Assembly (NCBI GenBank): GCA_034440615.1
Contig: JAOTOM010004794.1
Coordinates: forward strand, 1-64,000
Reading direction: 5' to 3'
DNA length: 64,000 nucleotides
Origin: Ashinkailepas kermadecensis
Taxonomy: Eukaryota > Arthropoda > Thecostraca > Neolepadidae
Shown: piece after piece, positions 54,180-64,000 of the stretch
How positions within the stretch are numbered: the stretch's first letter is position 1
Layout of the letters: each line of letters starts with the position of its first letter
Program-made: the position numbers and the translations under genes
Notes under the pieces: generated by a model
Told to the model about the DNA's origin: nothing
What the model saw: the letters and a program-made list of their open reading frames with translations, nothing else
Database searches by the model: none

Positions 54180-54988
54180 GCTTTCTTTCTTTCTTTTTAT
54201 TCTTTTAGGAATACCAATTATAATCCAGTGGCCATGCAGCTTCTTGCTGACTTTTCTCTGTCATGGTATCATAAGGTGACAGATTTGCCCACACATGGCT
54301 ATCGTTTTTCCCCATATCAATATTGAATGCATGCATTGTCATTGGGCATTTAGGTAGGTACCTAGGTAAATATCAAGCTGATGGTGTGATAGGTGGGCTG
54401 CTGAAGATAATTATAGTTCGCATATCCACAATCTCAAGGATGATTGTCATTGTTGTTCACTGGACAATGCAAGTTTAACAATGACTGGAAATTAAGAATG
54501 GATTTTTTCCTGTTTAAGCTCATATGTGTGTGGTTTTGCCATTGGTGGTGTGCACAAACATCAGTATGACAATCCAATTGTTGTTTTGTGGCTTAACATT
54601 AAAAAAAAGACAATCTGGTTTAAAATGCATCATCAGCGAATCTTAACATTTTATGCCGTAAGTTTTCCTTGCACCGTGGAGGGAAATCTAGATATTTTGG
54701 GTTTTTTTGCACATAATTTTGAATTGTGTAGCAAAAGTTGGATACTCAGTCCACTATCTAATCCAAATCTGTTCTTTTTCAGTACAAAATGTGCTAGTTA
54801 ACATCAACTAAGTTTTCTATGTACCTAACACGGTGTTTTTCTTCTTTTTTTCCTTTAGCTTTTTATCAGCATAAAAATAGCATGGGTTATTGGGGGGGCC
54901 CAAATCAACATTGGGGGCCCAAGATCATTGGCAAGCATTGGGGGGGGAGTCATGGCACCCGCAAAAGGATACAAATCGACGCCCCTGT
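54180..54988 (+). mobile_element. hAT-like element, longer right part, copy 3
   Basis: Shares about 0.8 kb with 60520-61291 (TTCTTGCTGACTTT, TGTGTGGTTTTGCCATTGG, ACATCAGTATGAC, then the common end). Terminus ATCGACGCCCCTG at 54988. It abuts a hAT transposase remnant on the right. Left end not found. Confidence 0.75.
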
Positions 54989-54999
54989 CCCCAGGTCCA

Positions 55000-55420
55000 A
55001 GAACAGGTCCCTGGTTTTGCCGTCTCGGTCGTCCAAAATGCGCCACAATGGTCAGATATTTGGTAGTAGACCTGTCGGTCGTCTTGTCCACGATCAGTGA
55101 TAATGGGTTATTGCGCATGAGTGCACTCGCTGTTACCCTGTCCTCTGCTCCTATGACATCATTAATAGTCTTAGTAGTCCTCGTTCCGGCCGACTTAGGG
55201 TTGTTGCCACCTCTGATTCTGGGCATACCTTTTTGACTAAGGTACGAGATGGTCGCTTACCGATAATGGCAGTTGATGTTCAGCGATGAACCACGCCAGC
55301 AGTAGCTCGCCCTGGGCCACATTATCCTGCTGTTTATCGTGGCCATGGTTCCTTTCTGCGGTGGCAACAAACGCGGGTAGCTTACCACAGACTGCAGAGC
55401 CGGTTACGTTCTTCTTGTGA
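55000..55420 (-). pseudogene. hAT-type transposase pseudogene, N-terminal part
   Basis: On the - strand: AVCGKLPAFVATAERNHG, GELLLAWFIAEHQLPLSVSD, then after frame changes ASALMRNNPLSLIVDKTTDR and STTKYLTIVAHFG. In hAT/ZBED-like transposases these segments precede the VPLxNxIGFAADN segment found at 46.6 kb, so both are one family, though probably separate copies. Frameshifts throughout. Confidence 0.8.
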
Positions 55421-55639
55421 CCCTCAGTTGTCCCGTATATGTGTATCAGCTAACGCCACCGCGCTGCGAGATAAGTGACAGTAGGCACGATAGATTTCGA
55501 TGTAATTGTATGGCCTAACTTCATACCCTCTGAATACAAGTAGAGTTTAGAAAAAATGACCTGTCCATTTCCGAAGAAAATGTGAACTAAAAATGAATAA
55601 AAACACGAAGGAAATGTATTTCGGCGAAAAAGTACCAGA

Positions 55640-56020
55640 TTTCCCTCCGGCGTACCTGCGTACCAGAAAAGTCGAAAAAGTACCAGATCTGGTACGATCG
55701 TACCATGACGGCAACACTGGTCCCATCATCCCAGCCAGAGAACCGCCGAGCCGAGCGCCAATGCGGACGGAACAGGAACCTGCCCGGCGCCGCTTTCGCC
55801 AAGGCCACGTGACGTCGCCCATCTACTCGCGTCGCAATGGCCGCCGGTCGATTGCTCGCGTCGCGGGAAGTCCCCGGTTCTGGCGCGACACGGTGGTGGG
55901 GGGGGGGCACCGGCCGCAGGTGGGGCGGCCACGGTGCCCACTGTGTGCGGCCCAGCAGCGCCGGCAGCGGAAGGCTAGCCAGCTTCCGCCACTCACTGTG
56001 ACCCTGCGGGGCACGGCGAT
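55640..56020. other. GC-rich region with possible unidentified exon
   Basis: Around 55920, CCGCAG|GTGGGGCGGCC could be an acceptor, leading to GRPRCPLCAAQQRRQRKASQ on the + strand. No family match is recognised, and other frames are equally open, so no gene is called. Confidence 0.25.
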
Positions 56021-56039
56021 CGTCCAGCCTGATGTCGGC

Positions 56040-56270
56040 GTTAGCACCGGCCGGTCTGTCGCACCGCCGGCACAGCGGCGACACATCACACGTCACAGTG
56101 GCGACGGCTGACGTCACGGAGATAACGTCGGCCGGTCTGTCGCACCGCCGGCACAGCCGCGACACATCACACGTCACAGTGGCGACGGCTGACGTCACGG
56201 AGATAACGCCGGCCGGTCTGTCGCACCGCCGGCACAGCCGCGACACACACGTCACAGTGGCGAAGGCCGG
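56040..56270. repeat. 80-bp GC-rich tandem repeat, about 2.8 copies
   Basis: GGCCGGTCTGTCGCACCGCC recurs at about 56050, 56130 and 56211; units run through CACGTCACAGTGGCGACGGC and GACGTCACGGAGATAAC. The period is not a multiple of three in all units. Confidence 0.92.
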
Positions 56271-56493
56271 CCGGTATCTCAGTCTGGGCACGCCGTCACA
56301 TCGGCTGACCGATTTTGTGGTTGTGTCACAGCGACTACATTCAATACTCAAGCGGGTTGAAATTCTACTATAGGAGACGTCAATGGCAAAGTTTTTGAAT
56401 TTTAACAACCTATAGTGCAGTCAGTTGTGCAGCCGCACCACTGGAATGCATAGTATAGCCATAATCTATCAACCAGACAGACACTACTACAAG

Positions 56494-57345
56494 CAAGGGC
56501 GTCGCCACCGGGGGGGCAGGGGGCAGTCGCCCCCCTGCCGTCAAACAAGGGGGGCGCCGCCCCCCTGAAATTTGAGGAGGCCCCTATCCGGAAATGCACA
56601 GGGAAAAAGTGAGCAATGAGGCCGACGAGACACGAGAAGAGGCCTCCAAGACGTGAGAGGAGGCCCCTAATTTGAAGGAGTCACCTAGGAGAGGATAGGA
56701 GGCCCCAGAAATCACGAGAGTGCCAACAATTGGCACGGAGGCCCCCAGGAATGCAAAGGATGCCCCAGGATTGCAAAGGAGGCCCCCAGGTTTGCAAAGG
56801 AGGACCCAAGGATTGCAAAGGAGGCCCCCAGGAATGCAAAGGAGGCCCCAGGATTGCAAAGGAGGCCCCCAGGATTACAAAGGAGGCCCAAAGGATTGCA
56901 AATGAGGCCCCCAGGATTGCAAAGGAGGCCCCCAGGATTGCAAAGGAGGCCTCCATGATTACAAAGGAGGCCCCCATGATTGAAAAGGAGGCCCCCAAGA
57001 TTGCAAAGGAGGCCCCCAGGATTGCAAAGGAGGCCTCCATGATTACAAAGGAGGCCTCCATGATTACAAAGGAGGCCCCCTGGATTGAAAAGGAGGCCCC
57101 AAGGATTGCAAAGGAGGCCCCCAGGTTTGCAAAGGAGGACTCCAGGATTGCAAAGAAGACCCCCAGGAATGCAAAGGAGGCCCTCACGATTGCAAAGGAG
57201 GCCTCCAGGATTGCAAAGGAGGCCCTCACGATTGCAAAGGAGGCCTCCAGGATTGCTAAGGTGGCCCCCAGGATTGCAAAGGAGGCCCCCAAGATTGCAA
57301 AGGAGGCCCCAGGATTGCAAAAGAGGCTCCCAGGATTGCAAAGGA
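56494..57345 (+). mobile_element. Left part of a second hAT-like element of the 12.6-kb type
   Basis: CAAGGGCGTCGCCACCGGGG, the GCCCCCCTG run, GAGGCCCCTATCCGGAAATGC and then about 28 units of the 21-bp GAGGCCCCCAGGATTGCAAAG array. Near-identical to 12592-13345. It ends abruptly where copy 2 of the 2-kb block begins. The right end of this element type is not found next to it. Confidence 0.85.
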
Positions 57346-57348
57346 ACA

Positions 57349-59375
57349 CAAAATATCTAGCAATTTATTTTCTTGAAATTTTACAAATGAAAAAACCTAA
57401 CACAACCTAATCCAACCAGAATTCTTGTGCTTTAAGGTGGTAACAAGGCAAGTTATTACACATTTGCCTCCATAAAGCAAACAAATGGGCTATGTTTGGT
57501 TATGTTAGATTAGTTTAAGTGTTTTAAGTTGGACATTTTTAGCAAAAATTGTTCCAAAATTTGAAAGAAATGGATCTTTTTTCTTCAAAAGCAGCTTATG
57601 TTAGATTAGGTTAAGTTGGGTTACATTGTTTATTGTAAAAAAATACACTGCTAGAAATTTTTACAACTTGATGTTTTGGTTTTGTTTTTCTCCAAGGGGA
57701 GGTTAAGCTAGGTTAGGTCAGGTTATGTTGCATTTTTTTATTTGAAAAAAAAATATTTTACCCTATGTCACCTAATTGAAAGCCCTTTTTGGTGTTATTT
57801 TGCTCACAACCTGAAGTGTAGGCATTTGTATAGAAAATGAGTGGTCCCATCACCTGAGTCACATTCATAAACATTGCATTGAAATGATACATTCCACGAA
57901 TTCATAAAACACCTTAAAATACAAAGTTACCAAAATGAGCAATACCAACATGTTCATCACATTCCTAAACATTGCATGGAAAAAAATGAATCAGAAATTA
58001 CCTTAAGCTGTAAATTTACCAAAAGGTGTGCCAACCCCTGGACGGAAATGCAACACTAGGTGCTCCAATCCTGGGCAGAAAGGGTACTAAGAGCAGTGGA
58101 ATGCAAATATTAATAAAAGTAAACTAAAAACAGCTCTTCTTGAAGACAAACGTGGTAGTTATGTGATATTAACATAGAAATCCTGAGCACAAATCAGAGA
58201 AAGGTATGGACTGGACTTTTTCAAGCTTACCTGCCAACTTCTTCAACTACTGTTCCTTTGGGAATTAAATATCAGCAAGCTATTTATTCACTATTTAAAA
58301 TCACACCAATCCGCAGATACATCAGAATGTGCGAAGTACAAAAACGAATCAGTACGACGTCACATGAGATTGGCCTCCGGATTAAACACTGCGCGCAATT
58401 GCACCACAAATGTCTTACCTCCGTCACATTTGTCTACTGTAACCTCAAATTTAGACTAGGCGCTGGAATTTCTGTAACTGGAATTTTTTATTTGGATGTT
58501 ATGATTTTGGATGTTCTGAGGAACGCCCATCACGATTTGTGACATTTAATGCGCGCTAGTGTCTATCGATACAAATCGACGCCCCCTGCTTTGAAGAGAA
58601 AAAAAATTAGAAACAAAAATTAAGCAATGTATATTCTGAAAATGTTATAAATTGAACAACCGAACACAACTTACCCGAACCTAATGTCAGCTGCTTTGGA
58701 AGGAAAATTTCCGATTTTATTTTAGTTTTGAAAATGATTGAACAATTTTTCCAATGTTAACAACTAAACTAGCCTAACCTCGCCAAATCAGTATTATTGT
58801 GCTTTAAGGTGGTAACAAGACAAGTTTTTACACACATTTGCCTCCATATAGCAAGCAAATGGGTTAGGTTTGTTTAAGTTAGGTTAGTTTAGGCTTTTCA
58901 AGTGGGAAAACTTTAAAAAAAAAATCAAAAAAAGTTTCTCCCCAAAATTGCAAATTATTTGGTAACTTTGCAATCTAAGGTGTTCTTTTTTTTCCTTTAA
59001 AACCAAAAAAATTATGCCGAATACCATGTTTATGAAGGTAACTAAGATGATTGGACCCACTTATTTTCTGTGAAAATGCTTACTTTTCAGGTTGTGAGCA
59101 AAATAATGCCAAAAATGGGGTTGAGTTCGGTAACATAGCATAAACATAAATGTTTTTTTTTAATGCAACAAAACCTAACCTAACCTATCTTTTAAGAACA
59201 AAAAATAAATTAAATTAAAATGTAAATTAATTTATATTATGAAAATTATCAACCTTAAAAAAGAAACCTAACCGAGGCTAACCTAACCTTAGCTGATTCT
59301 GAAGAAAAATTATATTTTTTGTCAACATGTTTGTAAATTTTTTTGCTCGGAAACTTTTGGGTATTATTCTGCTTT
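57349..59375. repeat. 2-kb duplicated block, copy 2
   Basis: Direct-orientation copy of 50736-52782, including the AACCT/TTAGG-rich monomers and the hAT-like end at 58591 (CGACGCCCCCTG). Small indels distinguish it. Confidence 0.9.
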
Positions 59376-59779
59376 AGGCCGCGTTCTTTGTCACGTTCCG
59401 TCCAGGAATTCCGTGGACTCTGACGTCATCTGTCGTTCTTTGTCCATTCCGCACGAATTCCGCGGCCAGATTTCGTGGATTCCCCGGGGAACGCGCGGAT
59501 TGAAAAAAGCTGTCCAGCCCCGTTCTGTGCGGATGTTTCCAAGATGGCGACGCACATTGGAAATGATGTGCGGGCCAAGGAAGACATTGCAAATTCGCAA
59601 GTAAAGTTGTAGAGTGGATTACGATTGGGCTAGATTATGCGAAGATGTCACTAATAAATGCCATGTTCCCACCGGCGAGGGTTTTCCGTTGCAGTGTGGT
59701 CAAATTATCAACTGTTGAGGTGAAACAGCAGTAAGCTAGACACTACCTTCAGAAACTTCTTTTTCCGATTATTTGCATC

Positions 59780-60215
59780 TCCACCCAGTAAACTTGCCGA
59801 TGTTGATCCGCTGTCCGCACATGTCGGGGCGAGCTCGACATCTCGTAAACGGTATGCCGACATCGGACCGCTCTCGGCCCGACATCGGCATACTGATCTG
59901 GAATATCAACATATGTCGGGTTGAATTCGGTATATCAATAGCGGCCGGCTGACATCGGGCCGTTGTCAGACATCCCACTACCCAGCCGACAGCGGGCCCC
60001 AAGCGTCCTGACAGCAGCCTGGCAGCGGTCCCACGTTGGCTGGGTTTCGGCTGCATATCGGCTTGGCGGACATTCCACTCCTCAGCCGACAGCGGGCCAC
60101 TGGCGTCCAGATAGCGGAACGACGTCGGTCCGCTGTCGGCATGTTCACTGTGCAATGACCAATGCAAATTTCATCCCTGCCCTTGACCTGCCTGTCATAG
60201 CCTGCCTTGGACATG
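59780..60215. repeat. GACATCGG / CAGCGGGCC degenerate, partly palindromic repeats
   Basis: Motifs such as CCGACATCGG, CCGACAGCGGGCC, GGCATACTGA and CCGCTGTCGGCATGT occur repeatedly in both orientations. It resembles a decayed MITE or a short inverted-repeat cluster. No ORF is credible. Confidence 0.5.
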
Positions 60216-60519
60216 TCTGACATTCAACTACCTAGAACACGAGCCATCTCAGAATAGTTTCGCATTTTTATCCTTTTTATTGTTGACACCATGAGCATTA
60301 AATTAGGCATCAGTGGCCAATAACAATAAGATCATAGTTCGGAGCTTTATATAATTACTGGTGTTGCCAACAAGTGATTCAACCACATTGCTTCAATGTA
60401 ACAGCATGCAATGAATGCTAATAATACGAATTAGTAGGAAGGTTTGTGAACAGCTTAATATCTATTGTTTTTTTTAGGAAGTGATGTGTGGCCATAGCTT
60501 AATATCTATTGTTTTTCAG

Positions 60520-61291
60520 AAATATTAATTATAATGAGGTGTCTATACGGCTTCTTGCTGACTTTCTCTCATGTTTTCATAGGCTGGCAGATTGGCCCAG
60601 ACTTTGATTTTGTTGGTTCAGTTTGAGATTGGGTTGCCCCATATCAATGTTCAATGCATGCAAATTGTCATTGGGCATGCAGGTAGGTATCTTGGTGAAT
60701 ATCAAGCTGATGGTGTGATGGGTAGGTTGCTGAAGATAATTATAGTTTGTATATCCACAATCTCAATGATAACCATGATTTGCATGCAAGTTTCACAATG
60801 ACTGGAAATTGAGAATGGAATTAATCATGTTAAAGCTCCATATGCATGTGGTTTTGCCATTGGTGGTGTGTACAAACATCAGTATGACCATGCAATTGTT
60901 GTTTAGTTGCGTAGCATATTTTTGTCAGACAATCGTCTAAAATGCATCAGTATCGTTAATCCGAACATGTTATGATGTAAGCTGCACTTCCACAGTGGAG
61001 GGAATTCCAGCTATTTTGTTTGTTTTTGCACACAATTTTACATTTTTCAGCAAAAGGTGGAGAGTCCGTCCACTATCTAATCCAAATCTGTTTCGTTTCA
61101 GTAAAAAATGTGCTGGTTAACATCAATGTTTCTACTTAGCATGGTGTTTTTCATTTTTCCCTTTAGCTTTCTTATCAGCATAAAATAGCATAGGTTATTG
61201 GGAGGGGGGGGCCAAATCAACATTGGAGGGACCAAGATCAACATTGGTGGGGCCATGGCCCGCACAAAAAGATACAAATCGACGCCCCTGG
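60520..61291 (+). mobile_element. hAT-like element, right part, copy 4
   Basis: Aligns with 54180-54988 and ends AGATACAAATCGACGCCCCTG at 61291. G-runs (GGGAGGGGGGGGCC) precede the terminus, as in other copies. Confidence 0.75.
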
Positions 61292-62690
61292 CACCAACCA
61301 TTGACCTATACAAGACTAGACAGACTATCCCCATTCGCGCGGTACCCGGCCGGTCGTTCCTATCTCGCGACACTAGCGCCGCCAAGCGGAGAGTGGCATG
61401 AGTTAGTGCCGTAATGCTATTCCTATGGCGGACGGCCGATGTTTGAAGGTGCACGACTAGAAAATGATCTCAGCCATGGTTTTGAAAATTTCTGAGCTAT
61501 TAAAGACATAAATTTGGTGCAATCCGGACCAAAAAATATTTGCTCTGAGGGCACGAGGAGCGGCATTATGGACCGATCCGGGAAACCCTACTTGTTGATT
61601 TTGCGTGGAAGCTGTATTGCTTTGCTGACGGTAAATGGGGACAATATTCCGGGGTTATTAATGAAATACAGAGATGACTGACACAATGTCTTTAAAGATT
61701 ACTGGCCTAGGTAAAAACAATTCTGCTTAAAACTTGTGTGCATGATATACAGATGAAGGAGCAGGATAGGGTCGGATACATTTACTCAGGGCTTCAGACT
61801 TCAGACATCGAGGGCCAAACCGTCCAGACGAGGAAATTAGACGATTTCACATGTGACATTCCATTTACTGTTGCAGTACTTCACATGGATCTGAGCACTT
61901 TTAATGTTGCCATACTGTATGTCCATCTTATATTGCCCCATTCTGTCAAAGAACAATAAGGTCATTGAAAATATGACCTATTGGTGCGCAAACAGCACCT
62001 GCTTACACAAGTTGTGCCTCTTGTGGGCACTGTGCAGTCCACTCAAAGTAACATTTTTCGCATAGGCGTAGAGGCGGACACGCAAGTACCTCGCCACGAT
62101 CTGGTTCACCATTACCACGGCATGGCACTGACCCGCTCGTGGTTCAAACATGTGGTCCTGTACACCAGGGAAAAGGTCGTGGGTGCTTTCCGTCATGAAC
62201 TTTTCCAGAACACTACACTGAATTCTCAGTGACAGATTCGGTAGATTCATAGCACCACACTTCCGTAAAGCCGTCAAATGCCGCTATGCTGACATTACGA
62301 TCGCGTACGTCGACGCCGAAGGGATGAGCAGCCCACCATTGTCCCGCACCTTCACAAGACCCATCACTTCATGCGACGGCGGGTCGTTCTCGTTGCACAG
62401 GAGTGCACCGATGTACTCACCGCACCCGATCTCGCCCATTTCTAACAGCTTGCGATACACATAGCCGGAAATATGCCCAACACAGTTGTCCACGAACGAC
62501 GACCCGGCGTCCCCCGTCGTGAGGAGATGCTGCACTACCGCCGGCATCGGCTCATCTTCGCTGAGCGCCGGCCGTTGCGGTTTTCGACGACGGATTTCAA
62601 GCAGGCCGTCGTCGCTGTCATCCCGCGCCGTGCAGTTCCCAGTGGCAGATGGCGATATGAAGTTGTGCAGCATGAGTCTGCGCATGGCGT

Positions 62691-62860
62691 GCTGGTTGGT
62701 TGGTTGGTTATTGGTTTCACGACACGTCGACCGTTGAGTCATGTAGCGTCGCCAATCTCTCACGCCGATTGGTCGCGGGCGAAGAGTAGCGACAGGTGAG
62801 ACTCGAACCCACAACCTTTCGATTGTGAGACGAGCATCTTAACCCTAGACCACTCGTCCC
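62691..62860 (-). mobile_element. tRNA-derived SINE-1, copy 6, inside the P-element pseudogene
   Basis: A 170-bp full-length copy on the - strand (A box, B box, tail ending GGTTATTGGTTTCACGAC in + orientation). Perfect 10-bp target duplication CGCATGGCGT (62681-62690, 62861-62870). Removing insert plus one duplication rejoins the transposase frame exactly, AMR|RLM. Confidence 0.97.
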
Positions 62861-63098
62861 CGCATGGCGTCCTGCAGTTGGGCCACGTTTGGGTTGTTGT
62901 TGTAGCCACCCATGCGTCAGATTCGGCCGAACAGCAGCTCCAGGTGGTCCTGTGACATCTTGTACGGCAAGACATAGCTGAATCCCTCCTCCTCCAGCAG
63001 GGCCTCACTGACGTCCATGACGGTTTGCGCCGCGAGGGAGAGACCCAGGACCGGAGTGAAACGCCGGGTCTGTAATATCGGTTCCTCGGATGCTGTCT

Positions 63099-63145
63099 TA
63101 CCATGGTCGGTGCGCCCTAAAACCCAAATCACACACACACACACA
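63099..63145 (+). mobile_element. Ultra-short retroposon, copy G (47 bp, perfect 14-bp target duplication)
   Basis: TACCATGGTCGGTGCGCCC, TAAAACCCAAATCACACAC and an (AC)n tail, flanked by CTCGGATGCTGTCT (63085-63098 and 63146-63159). It is 5'-shortened relative to the consensus and interrupts the P-element transposase frame. Confidence 0.95.
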
Positions 63146-63467
63146 CTCGGATGCTGTCTGCAACCTGAACAGCGTGGAACTGAAGTTGGCCAGGAACTCC
63201 TGTCGAAGCCTAACTGAAATACCAATATGTCAGCACACTCAGAATGAAATACTAGTGACGTAGGCTTTACTGTGAGCCGATTGCATGGCCATCAGGCGCA
63301 CGCGCAAAGTATTGTCCATACGCTATTTGACGACAATTGGCGATAAAACACAACAATTACATGATTATGGCATATGTCTACGCCAATTTTCGAGAATATT
63401 TATCTGGTATGATTGCTGATACCATGAATACTCATGAATACTGACACGCTCATCGGGCGTGTTGCCG

Positions 63468-63723
63468 TGGGCTCATCTGAAAACGGATGAGTTTAGTTGA
63501 GAGGTCTGAAGCTGACAATAACTCGACCTGCACTGGAATGTGGTTTTTTTTTCGTATCGTTCGGTTTGTCATAGTGAATGACATCCTTTAAATTTAGCAA
63601 CAAGAAAACTAGTCACTCATGCCAAATGAAATGATATCCAAAACGAAACTGAGACAAACATCAAGTTATGGCCTTTTCGTTGCGAACCTTTCAACTCAGC
63701 TCATCCGTTTTTGGATGAGCCCA
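63468..63723. mobile_element. MITE with 36-bp inverted ends (256 bp)
   Basis: TGGGCTCATCTGAAAACGG and ATGAGTTTAGTTGAGAGG at the left; the right end is the inverted copy (TGGGCTCATCCAAAAACGG, ATGAGCTGAGTTGAAAGG read inward). No ORF. Target duplication unclear, superfamily not assigned. From 63724 to the window end nothing was recognised. Confidence 0.85.
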
Positions 63724-64000
63724 TGGGAACAGATCCTATGATTGGGCAATTCATTATGTTTGATGCACTACGAGAAATATGCTGTCATGCCTTTGACGAC
63801 AACTTTGATATGGAGAATGGTACTTGCTAAAATACGTGGGAAATTAGCCGAACGCGTCGTTCAAGTATTGCGATTTTCATTAAATATTAGAAAGTGACTC
63901 GGATCGTTCAGGTTGGTTCTTAACCCCTAAGCCGTCCGGGGAGTCAAGTTGTCCCCTCACCTCCCGACATGACAAAGGGCACGAAAATCTGCGACGGCTT

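Larger units (their letters stand above)
61978..63225 (-). pseudogene. P-element-type (THAP9-like) transposase pseudogene, C-terminal half
   Basis: P-element transposases are THAP-domain DNA transposases. On the - strand: LRQEFLANFSSTLFRLQTAS, RRFTPVLGLSLAAQTVMDV, SYVLPYKMSQDHLELLFGRI, MGGYNNNPNVAQLQDAMR, MRRLMLHNFISP, HISGYVYRKLLEMGEIGCGE, VRDNGGLLIPSASTYAIV, RAGQCHAVVMVNQIVARYLR and the terminus KRHNLCKQVLFAHQ-stop (61978). TYKxSQDHLE, GGxNNNPT and GYVxRKL are THAP9 family motifs. Apart from two insertions the frame is continuous, with two stop codons (TGA 62919-62917, TAG 62286-62284). A SINE-1 copy at 62691-62860 and an ultra-short retroposon at 63099-63145 interrupt it. The THAP domain is not seen upstream of 63225. 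It is inactive, but little decayed. Confidence 0.9.

Noticed and set aside
55587..56408. Cys/Arg-rich frame RLCRRCDRP repeats on the - strand
   Set aside because: Produced by an 80-bp GC-rich tandem repeat; no recognisable zinc-finger spacing, and the + strand is just as open.

Overview
The window is eukaryotic nuclear DNA from an invertebrate animal, most likely an arthropod (possibly a crustacean or chelicerate; the sequence does not settle which). The reasons are spliced genes with GT-AG introns, short TTAGG-type repeats, tRNA-derived SINEs, and fossils of mariner, hAT, P-element, CR1-like and RNase H-bearing LINE transposons. Exons are GC-rich; intergenic DNA and introns are AT-rich or made of repeats.

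Two genes can be fully assembled by splicing. (1) TWNK, the mitochondrial replicative DNA helicase Twinkle, lies on the + strand at 7412-29347. It has 11 coding exons whose phases join exactly (2028 nt, 675 aa plus stop). (2) A LITAF-domain gene lies on the - strand at 40838-34273. It has four coding exons (492 nt, 163 aa plus stop). One further + strand exon (33237-33367) and a proline-rich PPxY tract (32818-32996) look coding but could not be assigned.

Layout: 1-5.4 kb, CR1-like fragments, a 165-bp tandem repeat and a 1.2-kb foldback element; 5.4-6.4 kb, a deleted mariner; 7.4-29.3 kb, TWNK, whose introns hold minisatellites copying the neighbouring splice junctions, a 5.66-kb hAT-like insertion with a perfect 8-bp target duplication, and several retroposons; 30.4-32.1 kb, a degenerate C/G-rich tract split by a TTAA-flanked element; 32.8-40.8 kb, the orphan exons and LITAF; 41.1-48.4 kb, LINE and hAT transposase fragments; 48.4-61.3 kb, a nest of AACCT-rich repeats, hAT-like termini and a direct 2-kb duplication; 62-63.2 kb, a P-element (THAP9-like) transposase pseudogene interrupted by two retroposons; 63.5-63.7 kb, a small MITE.

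The most unusual observations are: (a) very short (about 47-61 bp) retroposons, four with perfect 12-14 bp target duplications, that share a 3' hairpin and tail with the tRNA-SINE of this genome; (b) tandem arrays in TWNK (and a single copy in LITAF) that copy an exon/intron junction, including six copies of the 3' part of TWNK exon 8 in an open reading frame; (c) a metazoan Twinkle that keeps a six-cysteine cluster in its N-terminal domain. The two real genes have no evident functional link; TWNK acts in mitochondrial DNA replication and the LITAF protein at endosomal/lysosomal membranes.
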